NCBI GenBank assembly: GCA_003344405.1
Contig: NOWV01000308.1
Coordinates: 1-55,086 of the forward strand
Origin: Trichoplax sp. H2
Taxonomy: Eukaryota; Placozoa; Uniplacotomia; Trichoplacea
DNA: 55,086 nucleotides
Direction: 5' to 3'
A program made the position numbers and the translations under genes. Shown here piece after piece: positions 26,339-37,333 of the stretch. The notes under the pieces are model-generated. The model searched no databases. It saw only the letters and a program-made list of their open reading frames with translations, and was not told the origin of the DNA. The stretch's first letter is position 1, and the number at the start of each line of letters is the position of its first letter.

Positions 26339-26570
26339 TACAGGGTGTCAAAGAATTATCCCCGCGCAAAAAAGAACACTTTTTTGCGATTAATTAAAAT
26401 ATAACATCAATAAAACTTATACCATTCGAAAGCTTGCAGCTTTCAAGTTTTCAGATTATGATAGGTTATTTATTACTCTACATTTTGGTACATTTTTTGG
26501 CAAATTACTGCTCGATTTGGCTATACTAATTTTAAATTTGTGCGCTGGGATAATTTTTGGACACCCTGTA
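26339..26570. mobile_element. TA-flanked MITE with ~30-bp terminal inverted repeats
   Basis: The left end reads TA-CAGGGTGTCAAAGAATTAT and continues 'ccccgcgcaaa'. The right end reads 'tttgtgcgctggga', 'taatttttggacaccctg', TA, its inverted complement with a few mismatches. The element is 228 bp between flanking TA dinucleotides, with no coding capacity. TA target duplications and CAGGGTGTC-type ends are typical of non-autonomous Tc1/mariner-type elements. The class assignment is inference; the inverted repeats are plainly visible. Confidence 0.85.
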
Positions 26571-27049
26571 TAACTGTGTACGTTATACAGTATATGTTAC
26601 TGCATATACGAAGCGAGTATATCAAAAAATAGGCTTCGGTAGTGGGCAGGTATACCTTCTGCAATGATATACGTACAACGATACATTTATGTTATGAAAT
26701 GGAAAATGGCGCAGTCTTGCCTTCTCAAGTTTACCTTGAAATAATCAACGGATACTGTAGCAAGTGTTTCCGACAACACTAGCTGCATAGCTTGTTGTGA
26801 TTCTTTTCATTCAGGAATTGACTGTATTTTGCACCGTCTCGATCTGTCTTCTGTTGTACTGTATTTTGGGATAAATTTTAAACAGTCCATCAATCAATCA
26901 ATGGAATGAAATTAAATTAATTAATAATCCTACTCAAAATTTCCTTCCAGGCAGTGCACCTCCCTCTTGTTACCATTCACATTCAACATGAGCCAACTAC
27001 AGAATTCCCGTACGTTGCAATCGCATCGTTGCTAGACATGAATGTCGGC

Positions 27050-27690
27050 AACTCCTTTCTCAGTCCATGATAGCTTGTCAAACTGACTTGCACAGCTGGT
27101 CTCACGGTCTATTTTGAGTACGAGAAATTGGGTATTCCTACTGATTGCCATTTTACAAGACCTAATGTTGATCAACAGCTGCATTCTTAGTCCGTTATGA
27201 TAGCTTGTCAAGCCCACTTGTAGTGCTTTCCTCACTACCTATTTTTACTGTGAGAAATCGAAAGATGTTGTTAATACGACTAAGCCATAGCAGCAATAGA
27301 AGTTGCATGTTATGTATGATGGCCATTTTCAAGATCTGAGCTTTATTAGCTTCTTTCTTAGCCTGATATAGCTTGTATCGCTTACAGTATAGTTTGCAGT
27401 AAAGAATTAGAAGACGTTTTAATACAATCATGCAAAAATTATATTAGAAATTAAGACATTTCACCGATGATAAATTTATAAGGTCTGAGCTTTTATCAGC
27501 TATTTTCTCAGTCCATGATAGCTTATCAAACTCACTTATACAGTACTGTAGAACAGCTCTAATACGATTAGAGCTTGCCTCACTTACTGTCTATTTATAC
27601 AGCAAGAAATTGATAGATATTTTATTACAACTATATAATAATTGGCTATTCCACTGATTGCAATTTGCAAGACCTTGATCATCCGCTGTC
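27050..27690. repeat. degenerate tandem repeat around 'tgatagcttgtcaaac'
   Basis: Four imperfect units carry 'c(c/g)tgatagcttgtcaa(a/g)c.cacttg' near 27,067, 27,195, 27,363 and 27,513, each followed by 'tctcac..tctatttt' and 'gagaaattg'. Spacing varies between about 125 and 170 bp. Short minus-strand frames here are incidental. Confidence 0.6.
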
Positions 27691-27927
27691 ATCTCTGTCT
27701 CAGCCATATTAACAGGCATATACGGACGGATGGACGAAGGAGAATGGCTAGTCGGGTTCCTCAAGTGGCATTAGCCTAGCCTACTGTTCAATGTTCCGTA
27801 CGTGTAGGCGAAATCCATGACTTTGACTGCTATCCTTGAGAGTTTAAAATCGACCTCATGCCTGCAACCTTTGGATCGATTTCTCTTTGAGCCATTTTTC
27901 ATCTTAATTGCCAACTCAAGAAGCAAA

Positions 27928-30900
27928 ATGAGCCAAGCAAAAACTGCTAAAAAATCCATCGCAACCATGATGGCTAGCGTCAAAAATAAAGACAGAAAGC
28001 GAATGTTATATCATGAATTGAAACTACAGAAACAGAAGGAGAAAAAAGAAAGGAAAAAGAAGAGAATCAAGGAAGAGAAGGAGCAAGGAGATGATGTAAG
28101 TTAGCAGGCATAGTATGTCCGTAGGCAGATATGCCAATAGTTCAATCAAGGAGTCTATGCCACTTTTTAGTCTTGAACCTCGATGATGTCTTTGCAGTAT
28201 GGCAAGAGATGAACTAAGCTTGATCCTAACCCGAACTGTGATGCTCTCTATTCAAATTGGATAGTGAATAATTTATTGTAGAATTAATTAATTGGCAAGT
28301 TCTTAACAGCACAGGAGTAGACAAGATGAAAATCGTGCATCGATTCAGCTTTGAAGTACAACGTTGTACACATTATACATTAATCGATAGCGTAGAGACA
28401 GGCGTTTAATCCTTAACCTATAAAATGCTCAGTATTGAAACGCCCCTGCTTAGAGACAGAATAAAGTTAACTTTTGATCAACTTACAAACTAGACAAGAT
28501 TGAAGCAAAGACGGATTTTGTCGAGGGATTAGCATGAGCTTAGCCTTGATGTACGATCAACTAAGCCAACGAATAGTCAAGGTTAATACGCGTGCTATGC
28601 TATCTCTTAAAATAATCAATCCTTGCTTCAATAGCGTCTATTCCACAGGCTAAAAACTAAATATAATACAATTTATGACATGGACGTGTATTGCTGTATG
28701 GTAGTAGGGCAGTGTAGATATCTTGCAGAATAGACAAGATTCCAACAAAGACGGATTATATTTATGGATAATATGAGCTTAACCTAGATGCAGAACGAAG
28801 TTAGCATGAATAGATGTAGAGGACGTATGTACCAAGTTCAATCGTTAACTTGTAGAATGACAGTATTGAAATACGGAGCGATTATACCTGCAAATAACAT
28901 AATCTAGAACGCTCTAAGTTTAATCAATTTCCATTTCAATACGGTACTGTCTACCGACGGGTTTACCATACATCATGACAAAGATGGATGTGGAGGATAT
29001 AGAATCAGATTCAATTCTTAACTTATAGAATAAACGATATGACAAAGATAAATGTGGAGGATGTAGAATCAGATTCAATTCTTAACTTATAGAATAAACG
29101 ATATGAAAATACGGATCAGTTATACTTAAAAAATAGCATAATCTAATGGCACAAGTAGATTAATGTACGCAATATTGAGTGCTCAACCTGTCCATTACAT
29201 GGTATCCAAGTGTGGATTAATGGATTAATTATTCATACTTCGGGATAGTACAGTATTGGACTGAAACACATAAAAACTCTTTAAAAGAATCAGTTCACTT
29301 TGTAGCAATACTTGCTTTGACTACTGCTATACTGTAATAGTATAAAATGCATTAGTGTAAAAATGCGATATATCAGCTAGTACTGCATCTTGATTGTATT
29401 TTATTATAAATATGCCATCTATTAATTAAACGATCGGATTGATTTGAAAATAGGCTCCTGCGAAGAAGATACCAAGGACGATTGAAAATTCCAGAGTTCA
29501 TGACGTACCATTAGTTGATCCCAATGATGAAGAGGTTTGCACATAATGATAATTAATCGGTCATGATAGATACCGTCAATGGATATTGTTATACAGCACG
29601 TGTAGATCAGAAATATTACATCTTTTTTTATTATACTGTTCAGTGGCTATCGTGCAATAGCCATTTTGATTTCACAATTATGCATGGATTCAATTTACTG
29701 TACTCAGGAAGAAATTTCAGTCTCGCCTGATTTTTTATACAGTTCAGCGGAATCAATCTGAAACGGATAGTACTTTAAAATAGGCACATTATTAATATAT
29801 TACTAACGCGTAAAATTTGATAGTGATTGTGTAAAAAGATTTCCTTCTATTGCATTAACTTTCACTTTTTTCAATGGACAGGTGATTGCAGATGAAAAAA
29901 ATGATAAATTTCAGACATATTTTAATCGCATTCGAGAGCCAAAAGTTTTAATAACCACCAGTCTCGATGCAACACTTGTAAGTTAGCCGTATACCTTAAG
30001 GACTAATTTATTATATATGACTATGCTGCTTTATGATCTTGAAGTAGTGATGCAACATCGATTACTACCCGTATTTCATCTCCTTTACTTTTGATGCTTA
30101 AAAACATATATCGCTATAGCATCTGATAACCATGTCAGTAAATATTCATTTTGTTAGGCATCAATCAGGTTTATCGAAGACTGGATGACATCCATTCCAA
30201 ATGCAGAACGTCGAGATCGTAAAAAGCTCGATCTAAAATCGGTTGTGTCGCAAGCTATGGAACACGATGTTACTGATGTTATCATTGTCAATGAAGACCG
30301 CAAAAAACCAAGTAAAGTCAAATACTAATATGAACCATCATATTCTAACGAATCTTACTCCTTTTATATTCTTAACATTAATTGGGATATTTATTTTATG
30401 TTGATTGTACTGCTTGATTGCTAATATTGACGCCCTTGGAAGATCGTGTAACTATTACCCACTTGCCAGACGGACCTACAGCCTGCTTTAGACTTTCCAA
30501 CTATAAACCTTCAGCAAAGATAAAAGTAATCGTAGAAAGTATATCGACATGTATGATGTAATTTAGCCCTCTAATCATTAATACGACTATATAACTTTCT
30601 GAATAGGGTCACGGCAGCGCAACCAGTCATAAACCAGAAGTTATCTTGAATAATTTTACTACGCGATTAGGCCATAGCGTGGCTAGAATGTTGGCATCTT
30701 TATTTCCTTTTGACCCTCAATTTAAGGGTCGAAATTGTGTAACATTCCATAATCAACGCGATTTCATATTTTTTAGATTTCATCGGTTAGAACAGATAAT
30801 CAATTGATATTCGCTTTTATGATACTGTAGATTTATCAAGATTGTTTGTACTGATGTAAAAATTGAATATCTTTTTGTTGTTGATCTTCTCTTACTCAAG

Positions 30901-31174
30901 ATATCTCTTCAAGAATAAGCAAAAGGTTTCATTACAGGAACTAGGTCCAAGATTTACTCTGAAGTTGCTGTGGCTAAAGGATAATGTATTAGATTGCGAA
31001 TTACCTGAATATGAATGGATGCATAAGGTATACAGAAATCATAATGCACTAAAATTGAAATCTTTATTTTATGATATAGTGAAGGTATGATTGTTTGCTA
31101 TGCATTAATCTCTTTCAATACTATATTTCCAGCAACGCGAAATGACCAAAAACCGAAGAAAATTTCAATTATAA
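27928..31174 (+). CDS. RPF1: ribosome production factor 1, Brix-domain protein (8 exons, complete)
   Basis: This is a nucleolar factor for 60S subunit assembly and pre-rRNA processing. Exons are 27928-28095, 29454-29534, 29882-29977, 30158-30311, 30443-30525, 30607-30785, 30901-31027 and 31133-31174. The total is 930 nt, 309 aa, in phase at every junction. Residues 1-56 are highly charged (runs of K, E and R; likely nuclear localisation or rRNA contact). The Brix domain follows from about residue 100: [78 protein letters not shown]. The end [10 protein letters not shown] matches the family's basic C-terminus. An in-frame ATG 111 nt upstream (27817) would add a hydrophobic stretch unlike the family, so 27928 is preferred. 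Exon 2 has a weak donor (GTTTGC). AATAAA lies at 31585-31590. Confidence 0.92.
28096..29453 (+). other. long repeat-bearing first intron of RPF1
   Basis: At about 1.36 kb it is several times longer than the other introns of the gene. It holds degenerate copies of 'tagacaagattgaagcaaagacggatt' (near 28,320, 28,489 and 28,731) and a clean 64-bp direct duplication at 28977-29040 and 29041-29104. No coding sequence was recognised inside. Confidence 0.7.
28977..29104. repeat. 64-bp direct tandem duplication
   Basis: Two adjacent copies begin GACAAAGAT and end AATAAACGATAT. They differ at only about three positions, so the duplication is recent. It lies within RPF1 intron 1. Confidence 0.9.
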
Positions 31175-32000
31175 TGAATATTGCTAAAAATATTACCGAT
31201 GATGTGTATATTTTGTGTTGATCATAATTGTTTTAAAATGATTTTTAAAAATCGCTCGAAATTAAGTTACTGTACAGTAATCTCTTAATTCTGAAAGCAA
31301 GATTATGATGGCTTAGCTTATCGACATGGAGTTTAGTTAGCAGTAATTTTAAGGTCGATTAATGGTAACAAAGAGTTACAATACTAAAGATATCAATTAC
31401 TGTATCGATCTGTGCTATGGAGGTTTTTATACCACGTGTATAGGTAACTATACATGTACAGTATGTAGCGTTTTTGTCGATAGGTTATGTTGAAGCATTT
31501 TATGTAATTTAACATTAGTGTATGCCTTTGGACTTTTATTCCTATATAGTTTATATAATTGCAACCAGCAAAAGCGTATTATTAAATAAACTCAATGAAG
31601 GAAATTGTAATGAACTACGGCGTCTTTAGTTATCATTTTATTTACGGAAGGTTATGCTAGATTATGGGGTTGGCAGATGGAGAATATTTACTTAAACAGT
31701 AATAATATAACGCATACAGCAATGAATAGTGTAAACCTACAATGTCGGTAGTAGGGTTTGTTGCAATAAAAACATCGCTATAATGAAATTGTTTGGAAAC
31801 GAAAAAACAAGGATAATATAATGACTAGTAAATTATTTAATTTTTTCCTTTTATTAAGCATGACAAACTGTTGTGGGAATTATTCTAGAGGAAAATTAAT
31901 ACTTTCAAAAAATACCATATCCTATCTTGAAATTATGCATCATTGCATATCTAGATGATATAAATCATATTATATTTCCACTACAATTTGATAGAATTGT
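31175..32000. other. intergenic spacer between RPF1 and AKR (minus)
   Basis: The two genes converge here. AATAAA at 31585-31590 (plus) could end RPF1. TTTATT at 31850-31855 (AATAAA on the minus strand) could end the AKR gene about 145 bp after its stop. No other features were recognised. Confidence 0.5.
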
Positions 32001-34100
32001 TCAAAAAGGTTCATGAAACGGAAAGTACGGGTTTTCAGCATCGCGTACGACAGACTCACCGTTGACCTATAGGTTAAATTCATAAGAAAAAATAAAGTTA
32101 TTTTCCAACTTCATTTCATAGTATATAGCTTTGATCATAAATTGAACGTTTCCGATCCTCTCATATCTTACCATACTATACTATGCTTAATTGCGATGAA
32201 ACAGATACAAATTGACTTACAGTTATTTTTGGTTCGCAATAGCGAAATTTGGTAGGTATTTTCATTAATCGGTCCATGTCATCACTGGTTAATTGAAAAT
32301 CAGTCACCTAAAAATAAAAGTTATACAACCTGTAAATTTATGAAATTGTCGAATAGGGTAATATGCACTATACTGTATAGCTTGTATGATAACATTGATC
32401 CTGTATTATAGACAGTAGGTTGACACTGTTTTCAATGCCTAATCTATTATCATCCCTTATCATATTTATGCAACATCGAAAGTTACAAGGTGACCGAAGA
32501 TCATTACATTATTATCTAAGAACATTATTATTAAATATATTTTACTTCTACTTTCTGCAATGTAGGCCAAGGTTACAAATATCCTGTAGATAATACGATG
32601 TGATACGCTCGACGAGTTATAAACCTGGATACCGTATAAAATTTGCTATCAACGATGTAATGAGCTGAGAGTGAGGCAAGTTGGTAGAGAGCCCTACGTT
32701 TGTAATGTAGGGTATCCTGAAAACTGTATACGAGTAGAGTAACGTATATTACTTAGTAACTCATAAAACTAGATGCTGTATAAATTTGATAATTGATGGT
32801 ATAATGAGTAAAGAGTAAGGTAAGTAGTAGATAGCTCTATTGTTTGTAACGTAGGTTTAGCAGCATCTTAAAGATTATACACGAGTTGAGTAACGTATAT
32901 CACTTAGTAACTCATAACTTTAGATGCTATTTAAGCATGATAATTGATAAAGGTTAGCGCTACTGTACTTTGCTTTGCTTCGTCACTTATCACCTAATGT
33001 TATTATCAAGTCTGCATAATGCAGCATCGAAATCGTATACGCGTTGCCAACATGTACATCTATCACATAGTTATCATTTACAGGATATTATTAACCTTAC
33101 CATAAGGACAATTGTCAATTAACCTGAATTACAAAACCTTAGAGCCTTTTATCAATTTCTTTGCTTCTCATGTGCATCATTTACTGTAAATTCTGTAACT
33201 TAGCTCATACAAAAAGCAATTAAACACTAAACGTGCATCAAGAATTCATGTATAGCTCAATTCTACCTGTAGATTTTGCTTGATACGAGATTCATTAACA
33301 CTTTTAGGGATGATAGCAACATTACGCTCAACATGAAATCGGAGAAGAATCTGTGCCACCGATTTGTTATGCTTTTGTGCAATCTCATGGACAACAGTAT
33401 CTTTTAATAATTCTGGCTCATCACTTTTAGCCCATGGACGATCTTTCGATCCTAACGGACTGTAAGCAGTGACAGCCATGCCTTTACTTTGAGCATATGA
33501 AATTAATTCCTTTTGATTGAGGTAAGGATGGGATTCAATTTGGAGAACAGCAGGCTTAATCCTGCAATGTTGAAAAACTCGTTCAATCTGTTTACTATTG
33601 AAATTGGATAATCCAATTGCTTTAACAAGACCTTGATCCACCAGTTTCTCCATAGCCTTCCATGTATCGAGATAATCGACATCGGCATAGATTATTTTGC
33701 CTTCAGCTGTTTTAGGAAAGTTAACTCCTTCTTTTGTGTTAGCGAATGCGATTGGCCAGTGTATCAAATAGAGGTCTAAGTAATCAATTTGTAGCTCTTT
33801 TAGTGTTTTCTTAATAGCAATAGCCACATCGTTAGGATGGTGCATGGTATTCCATAATTTGGATGTTATAAATAAATCTTGACGTTGAATACGACCTTGA
33901 GCAAAGATATCCTTGAGTGCACAGCCAATTTCTTTCTCATTTTGGTAGGCTGCAGCACAATCAATGTGTCTACAGCCATTATTAATGACTATATTTAAGA
34001 CAGGACCCACTACACCCGGAGAAGCTTTCCATGTACCGAAGCCGATGAGAGGGAAATTAGCACCAGTATAAAGTTGTACGCAATGATTGCTACCAGCCAT
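32001..34100 (-). CDS. AKR1A-like aldo-keto reductase (3 exons, complete)
   Basis: A predicted cytosolic NADPH-dependent reductase of aldehydes and sugars (aldehyde reductase type). Exons on the minus strand are 34100-33267, 32307-32221 and 32066-32001, giving 328 aa, in phase. It is a TIM barrel with the AKR tetrad D47 (RHIDCAAAY), Y52, K81 (FITSKLW) and H114 (LIHWP). The NADPH motif IPKSVNESRIKQN has the usual K, S, R and N. SPLGSKDRPW and the C-terminal VVRDAENPYFPFHEPF are hallmarks of the AKR1A group. The ORF seen as a single exon runs on for six codons past the CAG|GTAGAA donor; the two downstream exons were found by homology and phase. It is head-to-head with the AKR at 34502, with the same two intron positions (the middle exon is 29 codons in both). 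The exact substrate is not predictable. Confidence 0.92.
32600..32950. repeat. degenerate repeat (~150-bp unit, ~2.3 copies) in AKR intron 1
   Basis: Shared phrases are 'gataccgtataaaatttg', 'gatgctgtataaatttg' and 'gatgctatttaagcatg' (about 32,630, 32,774, 32,929), 'gtaatgagc/ataatgagt', and 'gagtaacgtatat.acttagtaactcataa'. This lies in the intron between the first two coding exons of the minus-strand AKR. No coding content was seen. Confidence 0.7.
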
Positions 34101-34501
34101 CTTGTCTCCACGAAATAGAAAGACACATCGTCGATTCGCACCGACTGAGACGGCGTTACTATAGCTACTAGATTGCTGTCTGAGTATGCGTGGCGATTAC
34201 GCCATGTTCGCTCATCAGACTAATCATTACTCTCTATGCCTTCATTTTAATCAAATTTACTGCAGTTATACCAGCCTCGACGGCCTGAATGGGTACTAAT
34301 ACTGTCCTACTGTATACGAGTCTACGGTATCAGCCACGGGCGAAACAAAGCTTCACTATAGCCTTTGCTCCCTACCTAGAGTCCTCATATAGCATGACGA
34401 CCATTCTGGACATGGCAACCAGCTAGCTGCAACTTGAGCTATCGCTCCTTTCTCCCTGATATTCATCATCATAGCTAGACTGGATACTCTATTAATGCAA
34501 T
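34101..34501. promoter_or_regulatory. probable shared bidirectional promoter of the two AKR genes
   Basis: Only 401 bp separate the two divergent start codons, so both promoters and 5' UTRs must lie here or overlap the genes. The stretch is richer in GC than its surroundings (for example 'tgcgtggcgattacgccatgttcgctcatcag'). No specific binding site could be assigned, and no clear TATA box was seen. Confidence 0.5.
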
Positions 34502-36161
34502 ATGGAATATCTACATCTACCTGGAGGCCAACGTTTTCCTCTTGTCGGTTTAGGAACATGGAAGATGAAAAAGAATTCTGCTTATAATGCTGTTGTGTAT
34601 GCATTGCAACAAGGTTATCGACATATTGATTGTGCACCATCTTACTGTAATGATCAGCATGTTGGCAAAGCTTTACAACAAGCATTTTCCAATCAAGACA
34701 TAGAAAGGCAAGATATCTTTATTACCTCTAAATTGTGGAATACTGATCATGATCCATGTCATGTTCGACCCGCTCTATTAAAATCATTGCAACAAATGCA
34801 ATTGGATTATTTAGATTTATATTTAATGCATTGGCCTACAGGTTTTGCCAAAACAGACAATGAATATGCTTTTATACCTCGTAATCCTGATGGTAGTGTC
34901 CAGTATTCATCAGTCCATTTTATCGATACTTGGAAAGCAATGGAATCATTAGTCGATGAAGGATTAACTAAATATATCGGATTATCTAACTTTAATATTC
35001 AACAAATTGATCAAGTGTTAGAGATATGTAGAATTCGACCTGCTGCTTTACAAGTTGAATGCCATCCATATTTAAATCAACAATTATTACATGAATATTG
35101 CAAGAGTCAGAATATCTTATTAACAGCTTATAGTCCATTAGGATCCGCAGATCGCCCTTGGAAATACCCTAATCAACCTATATTACTGAATGACCCTATC
35201 GTTCAAGATATCAGCCAAAAATTAGGTAAAACACCTGCACAAGTACTTTTACGCTTTCAAATACAACGTGGCATTTCGGTTATACCAAAGAGTTGTAAAC
35301 CTAAACATCTACGGAGCAATTTTCAGGTATAATTATGATCCAAGGAAATATCGTAAATGTACACGTGCAGAATAAATGCTATTTTTGTAGGATCTGCCAA
35401 TGAAATTGATACATTTAAAGTATTTCATCAAATTTTGTACATTACACGACGGTAGCTTATCTAAGATGTATAGTTAGTATATATATATTTCTTATAAAAA
35501 GTTGGGGGTGCTACAATCATGTAGCTATTCGTGGATCTATTTCGATGACTACTGTCATGAAAAGATTAGCATAGTAAAATTTCAATTCTATTAAATAATA
35601 ATATATCTACCTTTCAATCAGAGTAATGATGGAATATAATGGTATTTATCAAGCAATGGTGACTAATCATATTTACTCATCCGTGATTACCTTTTCTTTC
35701 AGATCTTTGATTTTGAATTATCATCTGAAAATATGCAAGCACTAATGAACTTAGACAACAATGTGCGTTATTGCCTACCAATGGTTAAGGTAAATTTTAT
35801 ATACTTTACTTTTACTTTCTCAGCTCGCGCTATCGTTAATATTGTCGACAAATGTATAATAAATAGTTGATGAAATCTATGCGACCATGAAAGTAATATC
35901 ATTTACGTTTAACTCTTAAGTTTGGAGCTAGTTACCTACTAACTAATTTAAAAGGTTTAACTATGCAAAATATCTTATTAGCTAACCTAGAGTATTTAGC
36001 TATCATATTAGACAATGGAATTCAAATTGGACAAATCAAGACATTACTATCAACAATATTTAATAATTATTAAATCTGATTTTTCTTTTGAATGCTAGAA
36101 CGATGGAAAGTTAATACCTCGGGCATATGATCATCCATTTTATCCATTTAAAGATACATAA
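34502..36161 (+). CDS. AKR1A-like aldo-keto reductase (3 exons, complete) with altered NADPH site
   Basis: Exons are 34502-35326, 35703-35789 and 36099-36161, giving 324 aa, in phase. Tetrad residues are D43 (RHIDCAPSY), Y48, K77 (FITSKLW) and H110 (LMHWP). SPLGSADRPW and the end PRAYDHPFYPFKDT place it in the AKR1A group, roughly half identical to its divergent neighbour with the same intron positions. The coenzyme motif reads IPKSCKPKHLRSN. Where the family and the neighbour have Arg contacting the NADPH 2'-phosphate, this protein has His269, though K263, S264 and N273 remain. Cofactor preference may therefore differ. AATAAA lies 43 bp after the stop (36205-36210). A predicted soluble reductase; the substrate is unknown. 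Confidence 0.92.
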
Positions 36162-37333
36162 ATGTAGATGTCACTTTATTTAATAGTATCTATTCTAATT
36201 TTAAAATAAAATCTATAGTTGGTTCATGGAATTGGTTCTAATCCTGCTAAGAGCACTACATATCGGTAGTTAAAGGGTATTTACGATTATTATATGACAG
36301 AGAGAAAGATATTTTTCTTGTACGAACAATTCTTAAATTAATCTCAGCTATTACTATAGAAGCGTAAGCCTATCTTACTTTAAGCAGAAATGTTGCTTCT
36401 TAAGATATATGCATACGCTTGCAGAGTAAAAACTCGCCATATATCAAATTATTAATTAATTCTTATGAAATGTTATGAGTATCTTTCACTTTATTATTTC
36501 TTGCTATATCGGCTAAATTACGATAGTCCTTTTTACTTTTATGCTATAAAATGATCACTATATACAGTACGATCATGATTCCGTAGTTACAATTGTCCAA
36601 AAGCTTTCTAGTTTTATTAACAATTTCGATATGGGAAGGTGTACGCAGTTCTTTGGATATCAGTAGCATTTTAATTTCGCCATACACACTACAATTATTA
36701 AATGCAATAAATGAATGTAAAAATATCTACCAACTTGGTTGTAAAATTGTTCGAATAAAACAATACAAGGGTAGAATTTGTTTAAACAGGAGTCATCAAG
36801 TTTTTATCTGAAGCTTAAATAAAATATCCATAACTTTGTAACGTCTCAGTTCGACTGGATTAGCATACACATATCTGTTATTTCATAGCTACAATTTCAT
36901 TTGCTAATATAAAAACTGAAGCCTAATGGCACGGTTTATAAGAATGAAATCTAAACTAGTTGTAGCTTAAAAATTTTTCATTTTAAGAAATAACTGTAAA
37001 TCAATTTTATTTCTTAAAACTTTATTATAAAATAGTAATATTCGATTCATCCTTGAGATATTATATCATGTACGAATTTTCAAATGCCTAACATTCCTAG
37101 TAAAATCTAAAACATATCGTATCTTATTTTCATTTTCAATCCTGATACATATTTCCAAAACTGTACATTAATCAAAATAAATTTAAATTTGTAACAATGA
37201 TACAAAGCTAAGTAAATCAATATCACTTCAATGCGAGTGTACAGCTTAAATTACGAATATCAAAACAATATCATGTTAATTTGATATAAAGTGTCGTTAT
37301 ACATCTCTGTATGCAAATGTTTCGTAGGTTTTA
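36162..37333. other. intergenic spacer, no gene seen
   Basis: Very AT-rich. A 72-codon plus-strand frame (36593-36811) has no family features and no splice context that I could support. The AKR and DOCK genes converge on this spacer. Confidence 0.5.
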
